NCBI GenBank assembly: GCA_934631055.1
Contig: CAKTXP010000077.1
Span: 1-10,198, forward strand
From: an uncultured Clostridia bacterium
Lineage (GTDB): Bacteria > Bacillota > Clostridia > Christensenellales > Aristaeellaceae
Length of the DNA: 10,198 nucleotides
Reading direction: 5' to 3'
Part shown: in pieces, positions 1 to 6,066 of the stretch
Position numbering within the stretch: the stretch's first letter is position 1
Layout of the letters: each line of letters opens with the position of its first letter
The notes under the pieces: model-generated
What the model was told of the DNA's origin: nothing
Databases searched by the model: none
What the model saw: only the letters and a program-made list of their open reading frames with translations
Program-made: the position numbers and the translations under genes

Positions 1-32
1 GTTCCCCTTTCACGCGCATCCCTGGTCTTTTC

Positions 33-53
33 AAAAAAGCGGGCTGAGCCCGC
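33..53 (-). terminator. Factor-independent terminator, left edge
   Basis: Read on the minus strand, a GCGGG/CCCGC stem with a 5-nt loop is followed directly by six Ts. It lies 80 bases beyond the rny terminator, so it is either a back-up terminator for rny or the end of a short separate transcript. No coding sequence is visible in positions 1-120. That stretch also holds a 7-bp inverted repeat (73-79 with 88-94). Confidence 0.7.
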
Positions 54-130
54 CTGCATTTCCGCCACAGTCCGTAAAGATTCAAAGCTTTACGCACGCG
101 AGCAAACTTTATGCAATTTCCTATAAGCCA

Positions 131-166
131 AAAAAGCAGCGCCGCGAAGATCCACGGCGCTGCTTT
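131..166 (-). terminator. Factor-independent terminator of rny
   Basis: A perfect 12-bp stem (133-144 paired with 155-166) with a 10-nt loop is followed on the minus strand by a run of Ts. It begins 12 bases after the rny stop codon. On the plus strand only three Ts follow, so it is oriented for the minus-strand gene. Confidence 0.88.
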
Positions 167-178
167 GGGTATGTGATT

Positions 179-1774
179 TTACTTGGCGAACTCGGTGCAG
201 CGGGTCTCGCGGATGACATTGACCTTGATCTGTCCCGGATATTCCAGCTCATTCTCGATGCGCTTGGCGATCTCACGGGCAAGCACATACGTTCCCTCGT
301 CGGAGATATCCTCCGGTTTGACCATGATGCGGACTTCGCGTCCGGACTGAATCGCGAACGACTTCTCGACGCCCGGGAAGCTGTTGGAGATTTCCTCCAG
401 CTTTTCCAGTCGGCGGATGTAGTTCTCGATGCTCTCGCGGCGCGCACCCGGACGAGCAGCGGAAATCGCGTCCGCCGCCTGAATCAGCACGGCTTCAACA
501 GTCTGCGGCTCGATATCGTTGTGATGCGCAGCGATGCAGTGAATGACTTCCGGAGACTCGTGATAGCGCTTCGCCATCTCGACGCCCAGCTCGACGTGCG
601 TGCCTTCCAGCTCGTGGTCAACAGCCTTGCCGATATCGTGCAGCAAGCCCGCGCGCTTGGCGAGCTGAACATCCGCGCCCAGCTCCGACGCCATCAAGCC
701 CGCCAGATGGCTGACCTCGATGCTGTGCTGAAGCACATTCTGACCGTAGCTCGTGCGGTAGCGCATGCGGCCGAGCAGCTTCACCAGCTCGTGATGGATG
801 CCGTGCATATTGGTCTCAAAGATAGCCTGCTCACCGGCTTCGCGGATCTGGTTGTCCACTTCGCGCTTGGCTTTCTCGACCATCTCTTCGATGCGCGCCG
901 GATGGATGCGTCCGTCGGCGATAAGCTTTTCGAGCGCGATCCTCGCGATCTCGCGGCGGATGGGGTCGAACGCGGAAACGATGACCGCTTCCGGCGTATC
1001 GTCGATGATAAGATCAACGCCCGTCGCCGTTTCCAGCGTACGGATGTTACGGCCCTCGCGTCCGATGATACGGCCCTTCATGTCCTCGTTAGGCAGGGAC
1101 ACCACGGAGACCGTCGTCTCCGCAACATGGTCGCTGGCGCAGCGCTGAATCGCCATGGCGACGATGTTGCGCGCTTTCTTCTCCGCCTCGTCCTTCGCGT
1201 TCTGCTCGATCTCGCGGACCATGACGCCCGCGTCGTGATACGCTTCCTTCTGGATGCGCTGCACGATCATGTCGCGCGCCTCGTCCTGCGTCATTTTCGC
1301 GACGCGTTCAAGCTCCGCCTGGCTCTTCTCTTCCAGTTCCTTCGCGGTCTTTTCGGCTTCCTCCGCGGCGGTTTTCTGGCGGGCGCTGTATTCCTGCGCT
1401 TCCGCGGTCAGGCGGTCGAGTTCGTTCTGCTTGCGTTCAAGGGTCGTTTCGCGCGCGTCGAGATTGTCTGCCTTCTTGTCGAGGGTCTCCTCTCTCTGGG
1501 TCACGCGGCGCTCGCTGCGCTGAACCTCGGCGCGGCGGTCGCGGATCTCGCGGTCAAGCTCGTTCTTCAGGCGGATGACTTCCTCTTTCGCCTCAAGGAT
1601 GCTTTCCTTCTTCTTCTCCTCTGCCCGACGCTGCGCGTCCTCCAGCAGATTACGGGCATATTCTTCGGTGCGCCCGATATTCTTTTCCTGAACATTCTTG
1701 CGGTACATGTAGCCCGCCGCAAGACCCGCCGCGAGCGCGATGATGATCGCCAATACGGTAAACAAAAACGCCAA
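179..1774 (-). CDS. rny: Ribonuclease Y (endoribonuclease, membrane-anchored)
   Basis: RNase Y is the endonuclease that starts bulk mRNA decay in Firmicutes, working at the inner face of the membrane. The 531-aa protein has the full family architecture and about the usual length. It has an N-terminal membrane helix (about residues 3-24) and a long charged coiled coil (about 30-205). A KH RNA-binding domain with GRIIGREG (234-241) is followed by an HD phosphohydrolase domain with H350, HDIGK (379-383), HH (417-418) and D435. The start codon is TTG at 1774-1772. An in-frame TGA lies three codons upstream, no ATG or GTG lies between, and AAGGAG sits 11 bases before it. An ATG-only gene finder would misplace this start. 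It is transcribed alone from a strong promoter about 280 bases upstream and ends at its own terminator. Identification is secure from the motifs. Confidence 0.97.
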   Translation of the reverse strand: MAFLFTVLAIIIALAAGLAAGYMYRKNVQEKNIGRTEEYARNLLEDAQRRAEEKKKESILEAKEEVIRLKNELDREIRDRRAEVQRSERRVTQREETLDKKADNLDARETTLERKQNELDRLTAEAQEYSARQKTAAEEAEKTAKELEEKSQAELERVAKMTQDEARDMIVQRIQKEAYHDAGVMVREIEQNAKDEAEKKARNIVAMAIQRCASDHVAETTVSVVSLPNEDMKGRIIGREGRNIRTLETATGVDLIIDDTPEAVIVSAFDPIRREIARIALEKLIADGRIHPARIEEMVEKAKREVDNQIREAGEQAIFETNMHGIHHELVKLLGRMRYRTSYGQNVLQHSIEVSHLAGLMASELGADVQLAKRAGLLHDIGKAVDHELEGTHVELGVEMAKRYHESPEVIHCIAAHHNDIEPQTVEAVLIQAADAISAARPGARRESIENYIRRLEKLEEISNSFPGVEKSFAIQSGREVRIMVKPEDISDEGTYVLAREIAKRIENELEYPGQIKVNVIRETRCTEFAK

Positions 1775-1892
1775 TCTGCTTCACACTCCTTCTTTGCCAG
1801 ATTCTCAATTTCATTTCAAATACAGATGGGCAAAGCCGAAAAAAGTATGCAGATCGACGCCTGATTTTCTGGCGATAAAACAACACAAATTA

Positions 1893-2030
1893 GACGTAAG
1901 GAACAATACCGCTTGGGATACGCGCCCTTACGGTCTCTCCGCCTATCAAGTTTTGATGTATCAAACGCACGGAAACGGCAGTTTAAACGCACCCTGCGCC
2001 CCGCGCGCAATATCCAGCACAGCCTTACCT
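1893..2030 (-). other. Possible structured 5' leader of the rny mRNA
   Basis: The gap of about 400 bases between rny and the next gene contains the rny promoter and a leader of about 275 nt with no convincing gene. On the minus strand, GTAAGG (2028-2023) can pair with CCTTAC (1901-1896). Inside that, GGATAT (2015-2010) plus GCGC can pair with GCGCGTATCC (1923-1914) with one bulged base. Further in, TTTGAT/ATCAAA (about 1964-1951) is a near-perfect hairpin. The fold is nested and rod-like but matches no riboswitch class I can name. A short GTG-started reading frame of 19 codons (from about 2020) is present but unsupported. Confidence 0.35.
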
Positions 2031-2057
2031 GCACACGTTTTCACTTTGACTAACTCT

Positions 2058-2086
2058 ATTTTAACGTTGAAAAACCCTCGTGTCAA
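2058..2086 (-). promoter_or_regulatory. Sigma-A promoter of rny
   Basis: On the minus strand a perfect TTGACA (2086-2081) is followed after exactly 17 bases by TAAAAT (2063-2058). Transcription would begin near 2051, giving an rny leader of about 275 nt. A second TTGACA (2099-2094) lies just upstream but has no matching -10 box. Confidence 0.8.
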
Positions 2087-2140
2087 GAGAATTTGTCAAT
2101 CCGGTGAAATTTCGATGACAAATTTAAGCAAAACATATAG

Positions 2141-2168
2141 AAAAAGGCAGGCATTTCTGCCCGCCTGC
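2141..2168 (-). terminator. Terminator of the LmbE-like deacetylase gene
   Basis: On the minus strand GCAGGC and GCCTGC form a stem, and a shifted alternative GGCAG/CTGCC is also possible. Both are followed by CTTTTT. It lies about 10 bases after the stop codon of the deacetylase gene, which separates that gene from rny. Confidence 0.8.
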
Positions 2169-2178
2169 GCCGATATTT

Positions 2179-3360
2179 TTACTTTCCGATATGCTCAAGA
2201 AAGTCGTCCTTCTCCTCGTCCAGCCCGACGTTGGTAAACGCCAGACCAAACTTGGAATTGTCGTAGTCGCCGAAATCCTCAACATGGTAGCGCGTCGTCT
2301 GCTGGGAGACATGGCAGGCAAACGCGGCTTCCGCGACATCGAACGCCGTCTTTCCGCCGAAGGCTTCCAGAGGCTGACGCCAATCCATCTGGATGGGATT
2401 CTCTTCATAAAGATGGAGATAGAGCTTGCTGATCTGCCACGGCTCGGTCTGCGCCAGCTTCTCGTTCTGATAATCCGGGTCAGCCGCCAGCGTCACCGCC
2501 GCCTGCGCCGCATCCGCCGCCGCACGGTGCGCGCCGTGGCCATATTCGCCGTTCACGTCCTGCGTGACCACGACATCCGGCTTGCACGCGCGGTATACCC
2601 CGACGACATAGCGTATAACGGCTTCCCTGCTCCATCCCTTCTGCTCATACATCTGGGAAAGGAACGTCTGGTACTTATCCGGAAAATGCCCAATGATGGG
2701 ATAATTCTTCACACCGCAGAGCCAAAGCCCGTCGAGCAGTTCCAGCCTGCGATAAGACGTCGTCGGCACAAGATAAGCGACCTGCACCTTCATCTTTCTC
2801 TCGCCAGCATAATAGGGTATCGTGCCGCCCAGAAACAGGATCTCGTCATCCGGATGCGCGGCAAGCGCCAGCAGGTCTGCCTTTTCAAGCGGCGGCTCCC
2901 ACTGCTGTACCCAGTCCGGCGCGTCTCCCTCGGCAAAGACATGCAGCTCGATGATAAACATCCGCCCCTCCGCGTCCTTGGGACGGATGCGTATCTGCTC
3001 ATATCCCGCGTCCAGCGGCACATACTGCGCCAGGAAGCCCGTTTCATAGGTCAAAAGAGTCTTCCAGTTTCCCTCTTCATCCAGCGTCTGGACGTCAAAC
3101 GGCGTCGCGCTGTCAAAGAACTGGATATACAGACTGCCGATGTTCTCTCCCTGCGGCGCCTGAATATCCAGATAGGCGCTGCGATTGGTCGAGGACGACC
3201 AATAGGACGTGTATCGTCCGTCCGTCATATGGTTCAGCGTCTTTTTTCCTACGCTGGACAGCGTGCAGTCCTTTGTGATTTCCTGCGCGGTCTGAGCCGA
3301 CGCGGCAGAGACCCACAGCAAAAGCGCCGCCATGATCAGCGGCAGGACGATCTTCTTCAT
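2179..3360 (-). CDS. Exported PIG-L/LmbE-type zinc deacetylase with N-terminal discoidin-like region
   Basis: The family hydrolyses N-acetyl groups on sugars or sugar conjugates (GlcNAc-PI, mycothiol and bacillithiol precursors) using one zinc. This 393-aa protein starts with a signal peptide (MKK, hydrophobic core about residues 4-20, likely cut near ASA-Q at 22-23). Residues about 30-145 carry a beta-rich segment with YTSYWSSS, resembling F5/8 C or discoidin carbohydrate-binding domains. From about 160 the catalytic domain contains AHPDDE (168-173, giving zinc ligands H169 and D172) and GEYGHGAH (271-278, giving the third histidine). The export signal argues against the cytosolic thiol-biosynthesis enzymes; an extracellular glycan or cell-wall substrate is an inference. 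The ATG at 3360 is preceded by a GAGGAAAAGG ribosome site. It is a single-gene unit between its own promoter and terminator, divergent from the phosphofructokinase. The family call is secure; the substrate is unknown. Confidence 0.9.
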   Translation of the reverse strand: MKKIVLPLIMAALLLWVSAASAQTAQEITKDCTLSSVGKKTLNHMTDGRYTSYWSSSTNRSAYLDIQAPQGENIGSLYIQFFDSATPFDVQTLDEEGNWKTLLTYETGFLAQYVPLDAGYEQIRIRPKDAEGRMFIIELHVFAEGDAPDWVQQWEPPLEKADLLALAAHPDDEILFLGGTIPYYAGERKMKVQVAYLVPTTSYRRLELLDGLWLCGVKNYPIIGHFPDKYQTFLSQMYEQKGWSREAVIRYVVGVYRACKPDVVVTQDVNGEYGHGAHRAAADAAQAAVTLAADPDYQNEKLAQTEPWQISKLYLHLYEENPIQMDWRQPLEAFGGKTAFDVAEAAFACHVSQQTTRYHVEDFGDYDNSKFGLAFTNVGLDEEKDDFLEHIGK

Positions 3361-3391
3361 GTATCCTTTTCCTCAACTTTTTATTTTCCCC

Positions 3392-3400
3392 ATCATACCA
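3392..3400 (-). promoter_or_regulatory. Candidate extended -10 promoter of the deacetylase gene
   Basis: On the minus strand TGGTATGAT (TG-n-TATGAT) sits 30 bases before the ATG. The -35 region is only A/T-rich (TTTATT at 17 bases) and not close to consensus. It lies within the 174-base divergent spacer shared with the phosphofructokinase. Confidence 0.5.
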
Positions 3401-3439
3401 CATTCTTCCGATAAAATAAAGCCGCTCCTGTTTTTTATC

Positions 3440-3468
3440 TTGTTCCCGCCAATAAACGATGCTATAAT
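3440..3468 (+). promoter_or_regulatory. Sigma-A promoter of the phosphofructokinase gene
   Basis: TTGTTC (3440-3445), a 17-base spacer and a perfect TATAAT (3463-3468) with an extended TGC just before it. Transcription would begin near 3475, giving a leader of about 60 nt to the ATG at 3535. This start point also argues against the upstream ATG at 3481, which would be almost leaderless. Confidence 0.85.
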
Positions 3469-3534
3469 AGGAATGTTGCCATGCGCAGCGTCGGAAGGAA
3501 CCTCAACAAGCACTTGAAAGGAAGAATTCACTTC

Positions 3535-4761
3535 ATGGGTATCAATGCGATCGTCGGTCAAAGCGGCGGACCTACTTCTGTCATCAACGCCAGCCTTGCG
3601 GGCGTGTTCAGCGCATGCCGGGCGCACGGCGTGCCAACCGTCTACGGCATGCGTTTCGGCGTGCAGGGGCTTTTGCAGGATAAGCTGGTCAACCTGACCG
3701 ATGCGCTCAGCGCGCCGGGCGCGCTCGACCTGCTGCGCCATACGCCGGCTTCCTATCTGGGAAGCTGCCGCTACAAGCTGCCGCCCGTCGGCGAAGGCGA
3801 GGATATCTACCGCGCGCTGTTCGATATCCTGCATCGCTATGATATCGGCTATTTCTTCTACGTCGGCGGAAACGACAGCATGGATACCATTCTCAAGCTG
3901 AGCGACTATGCCTCCAAAATCGGAAGCGATATCCGCTTCATGGGCGTGCCGAAGACCATCGACAACGACCTGATGGTTACCGACCACACGCCCGGCTACG
4001 GTTCTGCGGCGAAATATATCGGCATGACGATTAAAGAGCTTGTCCGCGACTCGACCATCTACGACCTCAAGTCCGTAACCGTCGTGGAGATCATGGGCAG
4101 GAACGCGGGCTGGCTGACCGCCGCAGCCGCGCTTGCCGAGGACGAGGACTGCGAGGGCGCGGCGATGATCTGCCTGCCGGAGATCCCGTTCGACCCTGAG
4201 CATTTCATCGCGCGTGTCGCGGAGATTCAGAAGGAAACGCCGTCGCTGGTCATCGCGGTATCCGAGGGCATCCGTGTCGCGGACGGGCGCTATGTCTGCG
4301 AGCTGGCGGACAGCCATCTGGTCGTCGATCCGTTTGGTCACAAGTATCTGGGTGGAACGGCGCGCTATCTCGCCAGCCTGATCGGCGCAAAGCTGGGCTG
4401 CAAGACCCGCGCCGTCGAGCTTTCGACCCTCCAGCGCTGTGCCGCGCATGCCGCGAGCCTGACGGACGTTTCCGAATCGTTTGCCGTCGGAGAAGCTGCC
4501 GCGAGCGCCGCGCTTGCGGGCAGAACCGGCATGATGACGGCGCTCAAGCGCGTCAGCGACGCGCCGTATCTCTGCACGACGGAGCTGCACGACATTCACG
4601 ACATTGCGAACCTTGAAAAAACCGTGCCGCTCTCCTACATCGACGCGGAGAACTACCGTCTGCGCGAGCCGTTCTTTGCCTATGCGCGTCCGCTCATCGA
4701 GTCGGAGGTCGAACCGGAGTACGTTCGCGGCTTGCCGCGCCATCTCAAGCTGCCGAGGTAA
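3535..4761 (+). CDS. pfp: Pyrophosphate-dependent 6-phosphofructokinase
   Basis: Phosphorylates fructose-6-phosphate to fructose-1,6-bisphosphate in glycolysis. The 408-aa protein begins with the phosphate-binding GQSGGPTSVINA (8-19). It has GGNDS (111-115), PKTIDND (139-145, D143 the expected catalytic base) and MGRN (187-190). Two residues point to pyrophosphate rather than ATP as donor: D114 where ATP enzymes have Gly (GGDGS), and K140 where they have Gly (PGTIDND). PPi enzymes run reversibly and are usually not allosteric. I chose ATG 3535 over ATG 3481 because AAAGGAAG lies 10 bases before it and the family N-terminus starts there; the extra 18 codons resemble nothing. The gene has its own promoter. 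No U-tract terminator follows; instead three perfect hairpins lie 19-108 bases downstream. PPi specificity is inferred from motifs, so the symbol is provisional. Confidence 0.93.
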   Translation: MGINAIVGQSGGPTSVINASLAGVFSACRAHGVPTVYGMRFGVQGLLQDKLVNLTDALSAPGALDLLRHTPASYLGSCRYKLPPVGEGEDIYRALFDILHRYDIGYFFYVGGNDSMDTILKLSDYASKIGSDIRFMGVPKTIDNDLMVTDHTPGYGSAAKYIGMTIKELVRDSTIYDLKSVTVVEIMGRNAGWLTAAAALAEDEDCEGAAMICLPEIPFDPEHFIARVAEIQKETPSLVIAVSEGIRVADGRYVCELADSHLVVDPFGHKYLGGTARYLASLIGAKLGCKTRAVELSTLQRCAAHAASLTDVSESFAVGEAAASAALAGRTGMMTALKRVSDAPYLCTTELHDIHDIANLEKTVPLSYIDAENYRLREPFFAYARPLIESEVEPEYVRGLPRHLKLPR

Positions 4762-4779
4762 GGGGGACGGGGAAAACGA

Positions 4780-4869
4780 TGCGGGACGCTGTCCCGCACC
4801 CTGCCAAGAACCTGAGGTTCTTGGATTTCCCACTTCATGGATTGCTTTGCAATCCATGAAGTGGGAAAT
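4780..4869 (+). repeat. Three consecutive perfect hairpins after the phosphofructokinase gene
   Basis: Three perfect inverted repeats, each with a 3-nt loop, stand in a row. They are an 8-bp stem TGCGGGAC (4780-4798, loop gct), a 9-bp stem CCAAGAACC (4804-4824, loop tga) and a 21-bp stem (4825-4845 with 4849-4869, loop ttt). None is followed by a T-run. They may act as 3' mRNA stabilisers or be fixed palindromic repeat elements. Confidence 0.8.
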
Positions 4870-4956
4870 AGCAAAACATCCTGTCTTTCTGAAGTACTGT
4901 CAGGCTCATAGACCTGATATTTCAAGAAAAATCTAAGGATTTGCGCCCGAAGGTTT

Positions 4957-5032
4957 CCAAAGGGCGATGCGCCAAACGGGCGCCGTAAACGTTCGGAAAG
5001 CCCTTTGGTGGGGCGATGGGGCAAAGCCCCAT
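4957..5032. repeat. Further inverted repeats in the 4762-5270 spacer
   Basis: CCAAAGGGC (4957-4965) is the inverse of GCCCTTTGG (5000-5008), and a smaller GCGCC/GGCGC stem lies between them. ATGGGGCaaaGCCCCAT (5016-5032) follows directly. The last is a relative of the TTGGGGCnnnGCCCCAA hairpins after the glucokinase and hprK genes. No gene is visible in this spacer. Confidence 0.65.
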
Positions 5033-5048
5033 ATCCTGAATTGCTTAG

Positions 5049-5206
5049 GAAAGCTCTGAATAAATGAGGTAGTGCGATAACGAACGGAATTTCTGTCAGA
5101 TGCGATTGCAGAAATCGAAGGTTTACTGGAGGTAAATCGAGATTTCTGTAAGAAGCAGATGGCTGAAATTCAGCCGTTAGCGTGCTGCCGAATTATTCAG
5201 AGATTC
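5049..5206. mobile_element. MITE-like non-autonomous element (158 bp)
   Basis: The ends are imperfect inverted repeats: GAAAGCTCTGAATAA (5049-5063) and, on the other strand, GAATCTCTGAATAA (5206-5193). Looser similarity continues inwards for about 40 bases, including G-TAACGG matches. The interior also folds on itself (CAGAAATC 5109-5116 with GATTTCTG 5141-5148), so the whole element can form one long hairpin. CTTAG flanks both sides (5044-5048 and 5207-5211) and may be a 5-bp target duplication, although CTTAG is nearly self-complementary and could belong to the ends. There is no open reading frame. It lies upstream of the small membrane protein gene. The parent transposase family is not identifiable here. 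Confidence 0.65.
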
Positions 5207-5270
5207 CTTAGATTGTTACTTCTAAAACGTTCGTTTTAAGCCTGACACCCCCTTTAAAGGAGTATCCGCC

Positions 5271-5726
5271 ATGCTTGCCAAAATCTGTCTGAAGCGGTTC
5301 CGCTATCCGGTCTACGCGCTGTTTATGCTGATGATCTGCTATCACTTTGCCGAGCGCTGGGACAGCGGCGCGCTGTACTCGCTCTTCCTGCTCATCCTGC
5401 TTCCGCTCTTCGTCATCGCGCTGGGCTGGGCGGTGTATACGTCGATTCGCGACGCCATCCGCTATAAGCGCGACGGCGCTCTGCCCTGCGACCCGCCGAC
5501 GCTGGCGGAGCGCGTCGTCTGGTTCATTCAGGATGAATGCAGCGTGATCAAATCACTTGACGGACGCGGAAAGGCGCGCTTTTTCGCCTTTCGGATCTTG
5601 GGCATTGCATTGACTGTCGCAGGATTGGCGCTCATCGTTTCCGAACGCATTATTTCAGGGACGCTTGTTTTAATCGCAGGCTTTGCGCTGATTTACAGCG
5701 CCGTCAGCAGGAAAAAGCACACATAA
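5271..5726 (+). CDS. Small multi-pass membrane protein of unknown function
   Basis: I do not recognise this 151-aa protein. It has four hydrophobic segments, at about residues 11-26, 35-57, 106-123 and 127-143. Between the second and third lies a polar loop of about 45 residues (SIRDAIRYKRDG...LDGRGKARFF). The tail is basic (SRKKHT). By the positive-inside rule the loop and both ends are probably cytoplasmic. The start is supported by AAAGGAG 8 bases before the ATG. It is monocistronic: a MITE-like element precedes it and hairpins follow the stop. No catalytic motif is visible. An AAAACGttCGTTTT inverted repeat about 40 bases before the start could be an operator, but nothing confirms this. 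Confidence 0.82.
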   Translation: MLAKICLKRFRYPVYALFMLMICYHFAERWDSGALYSLFLLILLPLFVIALGWAVYTSIRDAIRYKRDGALPCDPPTLAERVVWFIQDECSVIKSLDGRGKARFFAFRILGIALTVAGLALIVSERIISGTLVLIAGFALIYSAVSRKKHT

Positions 5727-5729
5727 GTA

Positions 5730-5769
5730 AAATCGGCTTATTCTCTCGTTTGAAAGAATAAGCCGATTT
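5730..5769 (+). terminator. Long hairpin after the membrane protein gene
   Basis: A perfect 15-bp stem (5730-5744 with 5755-5769) and 10-nt loop begin 4 bases after the stop codon. Only a broken T-tract follows (GATTTGATTTG), so termination here may be weak. A second, better terminator lies 22 bases further on. Confidence 0.6.
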
Positions 5770-5791
5770 GATTTGAAATACAGAAACACGG

Positions 5792-5828
5792 GCTATTCTC
5801 CCCTCCCGCGGTGGTGAATAGCTTTTTT
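5792..5828 (+). terminator. Plus-strand factor-independent terminator
   Basis: GCTATTC (5792-5798) pairs with GAATAGC (5816-5822), followed by six Ts (5823-5828). The same GGCTATTCTCCCC...GAATAGCTTTTT design recurs three times in the array at 9.8-10.1 kb, so it looks like a repeated terminator cassette. It separates the plus-strand gene from the converging minus-strand genes. Confidence 0.85.
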
Positions 5829-5873
5829 GCGCACATTTTTTCAGCTGTCGCAAAGCGATAGCGTAGTAAGGGT

Positions 5874-5894
5874 GCAGGGAACATCATTCCCTGC
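5874..5894. repeat. GCAGGGAA hairpin, copy 1
   Basis: GCAGGGAA-catca-TTCCCTGC is flanked by CCGGGG. A near-identical hairpin, GCAGGGAAC-aac-GTTCCCTGC, lies at 7394-7414 after hprK. Both sit downstream of minus-strand genes. Confidence 0.75.
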
Positions 5895-5895
5895 C

Positions 5896-6032
5896 GGGGA
5901 ATCGGAACCATGCGCCCGCTGTGCGGGATTCAGCGTGGCGGAAATCGGAAATCGTAAGGAGCGCTTGCGCGTTCGCGAAGCAGGCGCGTCTGCCGCAGGC
6001 AGAGGACAGCGCCCCTATGCGAGTTTCCCGGA
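5896..6032 (-). repeat. Dispersed palindromic repeat, copy C (inverted, long form)
   Basis: On the minus strand this reads CCGGGAAACTCGCATAG, then a variable palindromic middle of about 55 bases, then TTACGATTTCCGATTTCC, CACGCTGAATCCCGC and ACAGCGGGCGC. The outer parts match copies A and B at 7077-7284. Only the middle differs; here it is longer and contains its own TCTGCC/GGCAGA hairpin. Confidence 0.8.
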
Positions 6033-6033
6033 C

Positions 6034-6050
6034 TTGGGGCGGCGCCCCAA
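6034..6050 (-). repeat. TTGGGGC hairpin after the glucokinase gene
   Basis: TTGGGGC-ggc-GCCCCAA begins 16 bases beyond the glucokinase stop codon. No T-run follows, so it is not a classical terminator. It is the same element as 7421-7437 after hprK and may protect mRNA 3' ends. Confidence 0.65.
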
Positions 6051-6066
6051 AAACGTCCCCCTTCTC

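Noticed and set aside
173..1864. 563-codon plus-strand open frame opposite rny
   Set aside because: It is the antisense of a clear RNase Y gene, with no ribosome site and a composition typical of shadow frames in G+C-rich coding DNA.
1893..2030. Glycine riboswitch or 6S RNA in the rny leader
   Set aside because: GGAGAGACCG is reminiscent of a glycine aptamer, but its other conserved segments and order are missing. The rod-like fold lacks a convincing 6S closing stem and full length.
3481..3534. Upstream ATG for the phosphofructokinase
   Set aside because: It would be only about 6 bases from the predicted transcription start, has no ribosome site, and adds residues absent from the family. 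ATG 3535 has a good AAAGGAAG site.
3373..4857. 494-codon minus-strand open frame opposite the phosphofructokinase gene
   Set aside because: The sense strand carries all PFK motifs, a promoter and a ribosome site. The antisense frame has none and runs through hairpins and the divergent promoter.
4680..5024. 114-codon minus-strand and 110-codon plus-strand frames across the hairpin cluster
   Set aside because: They mirror each other because they cross the 21-bp palindrome, and neither has a ribosome site or recognisable protein features.
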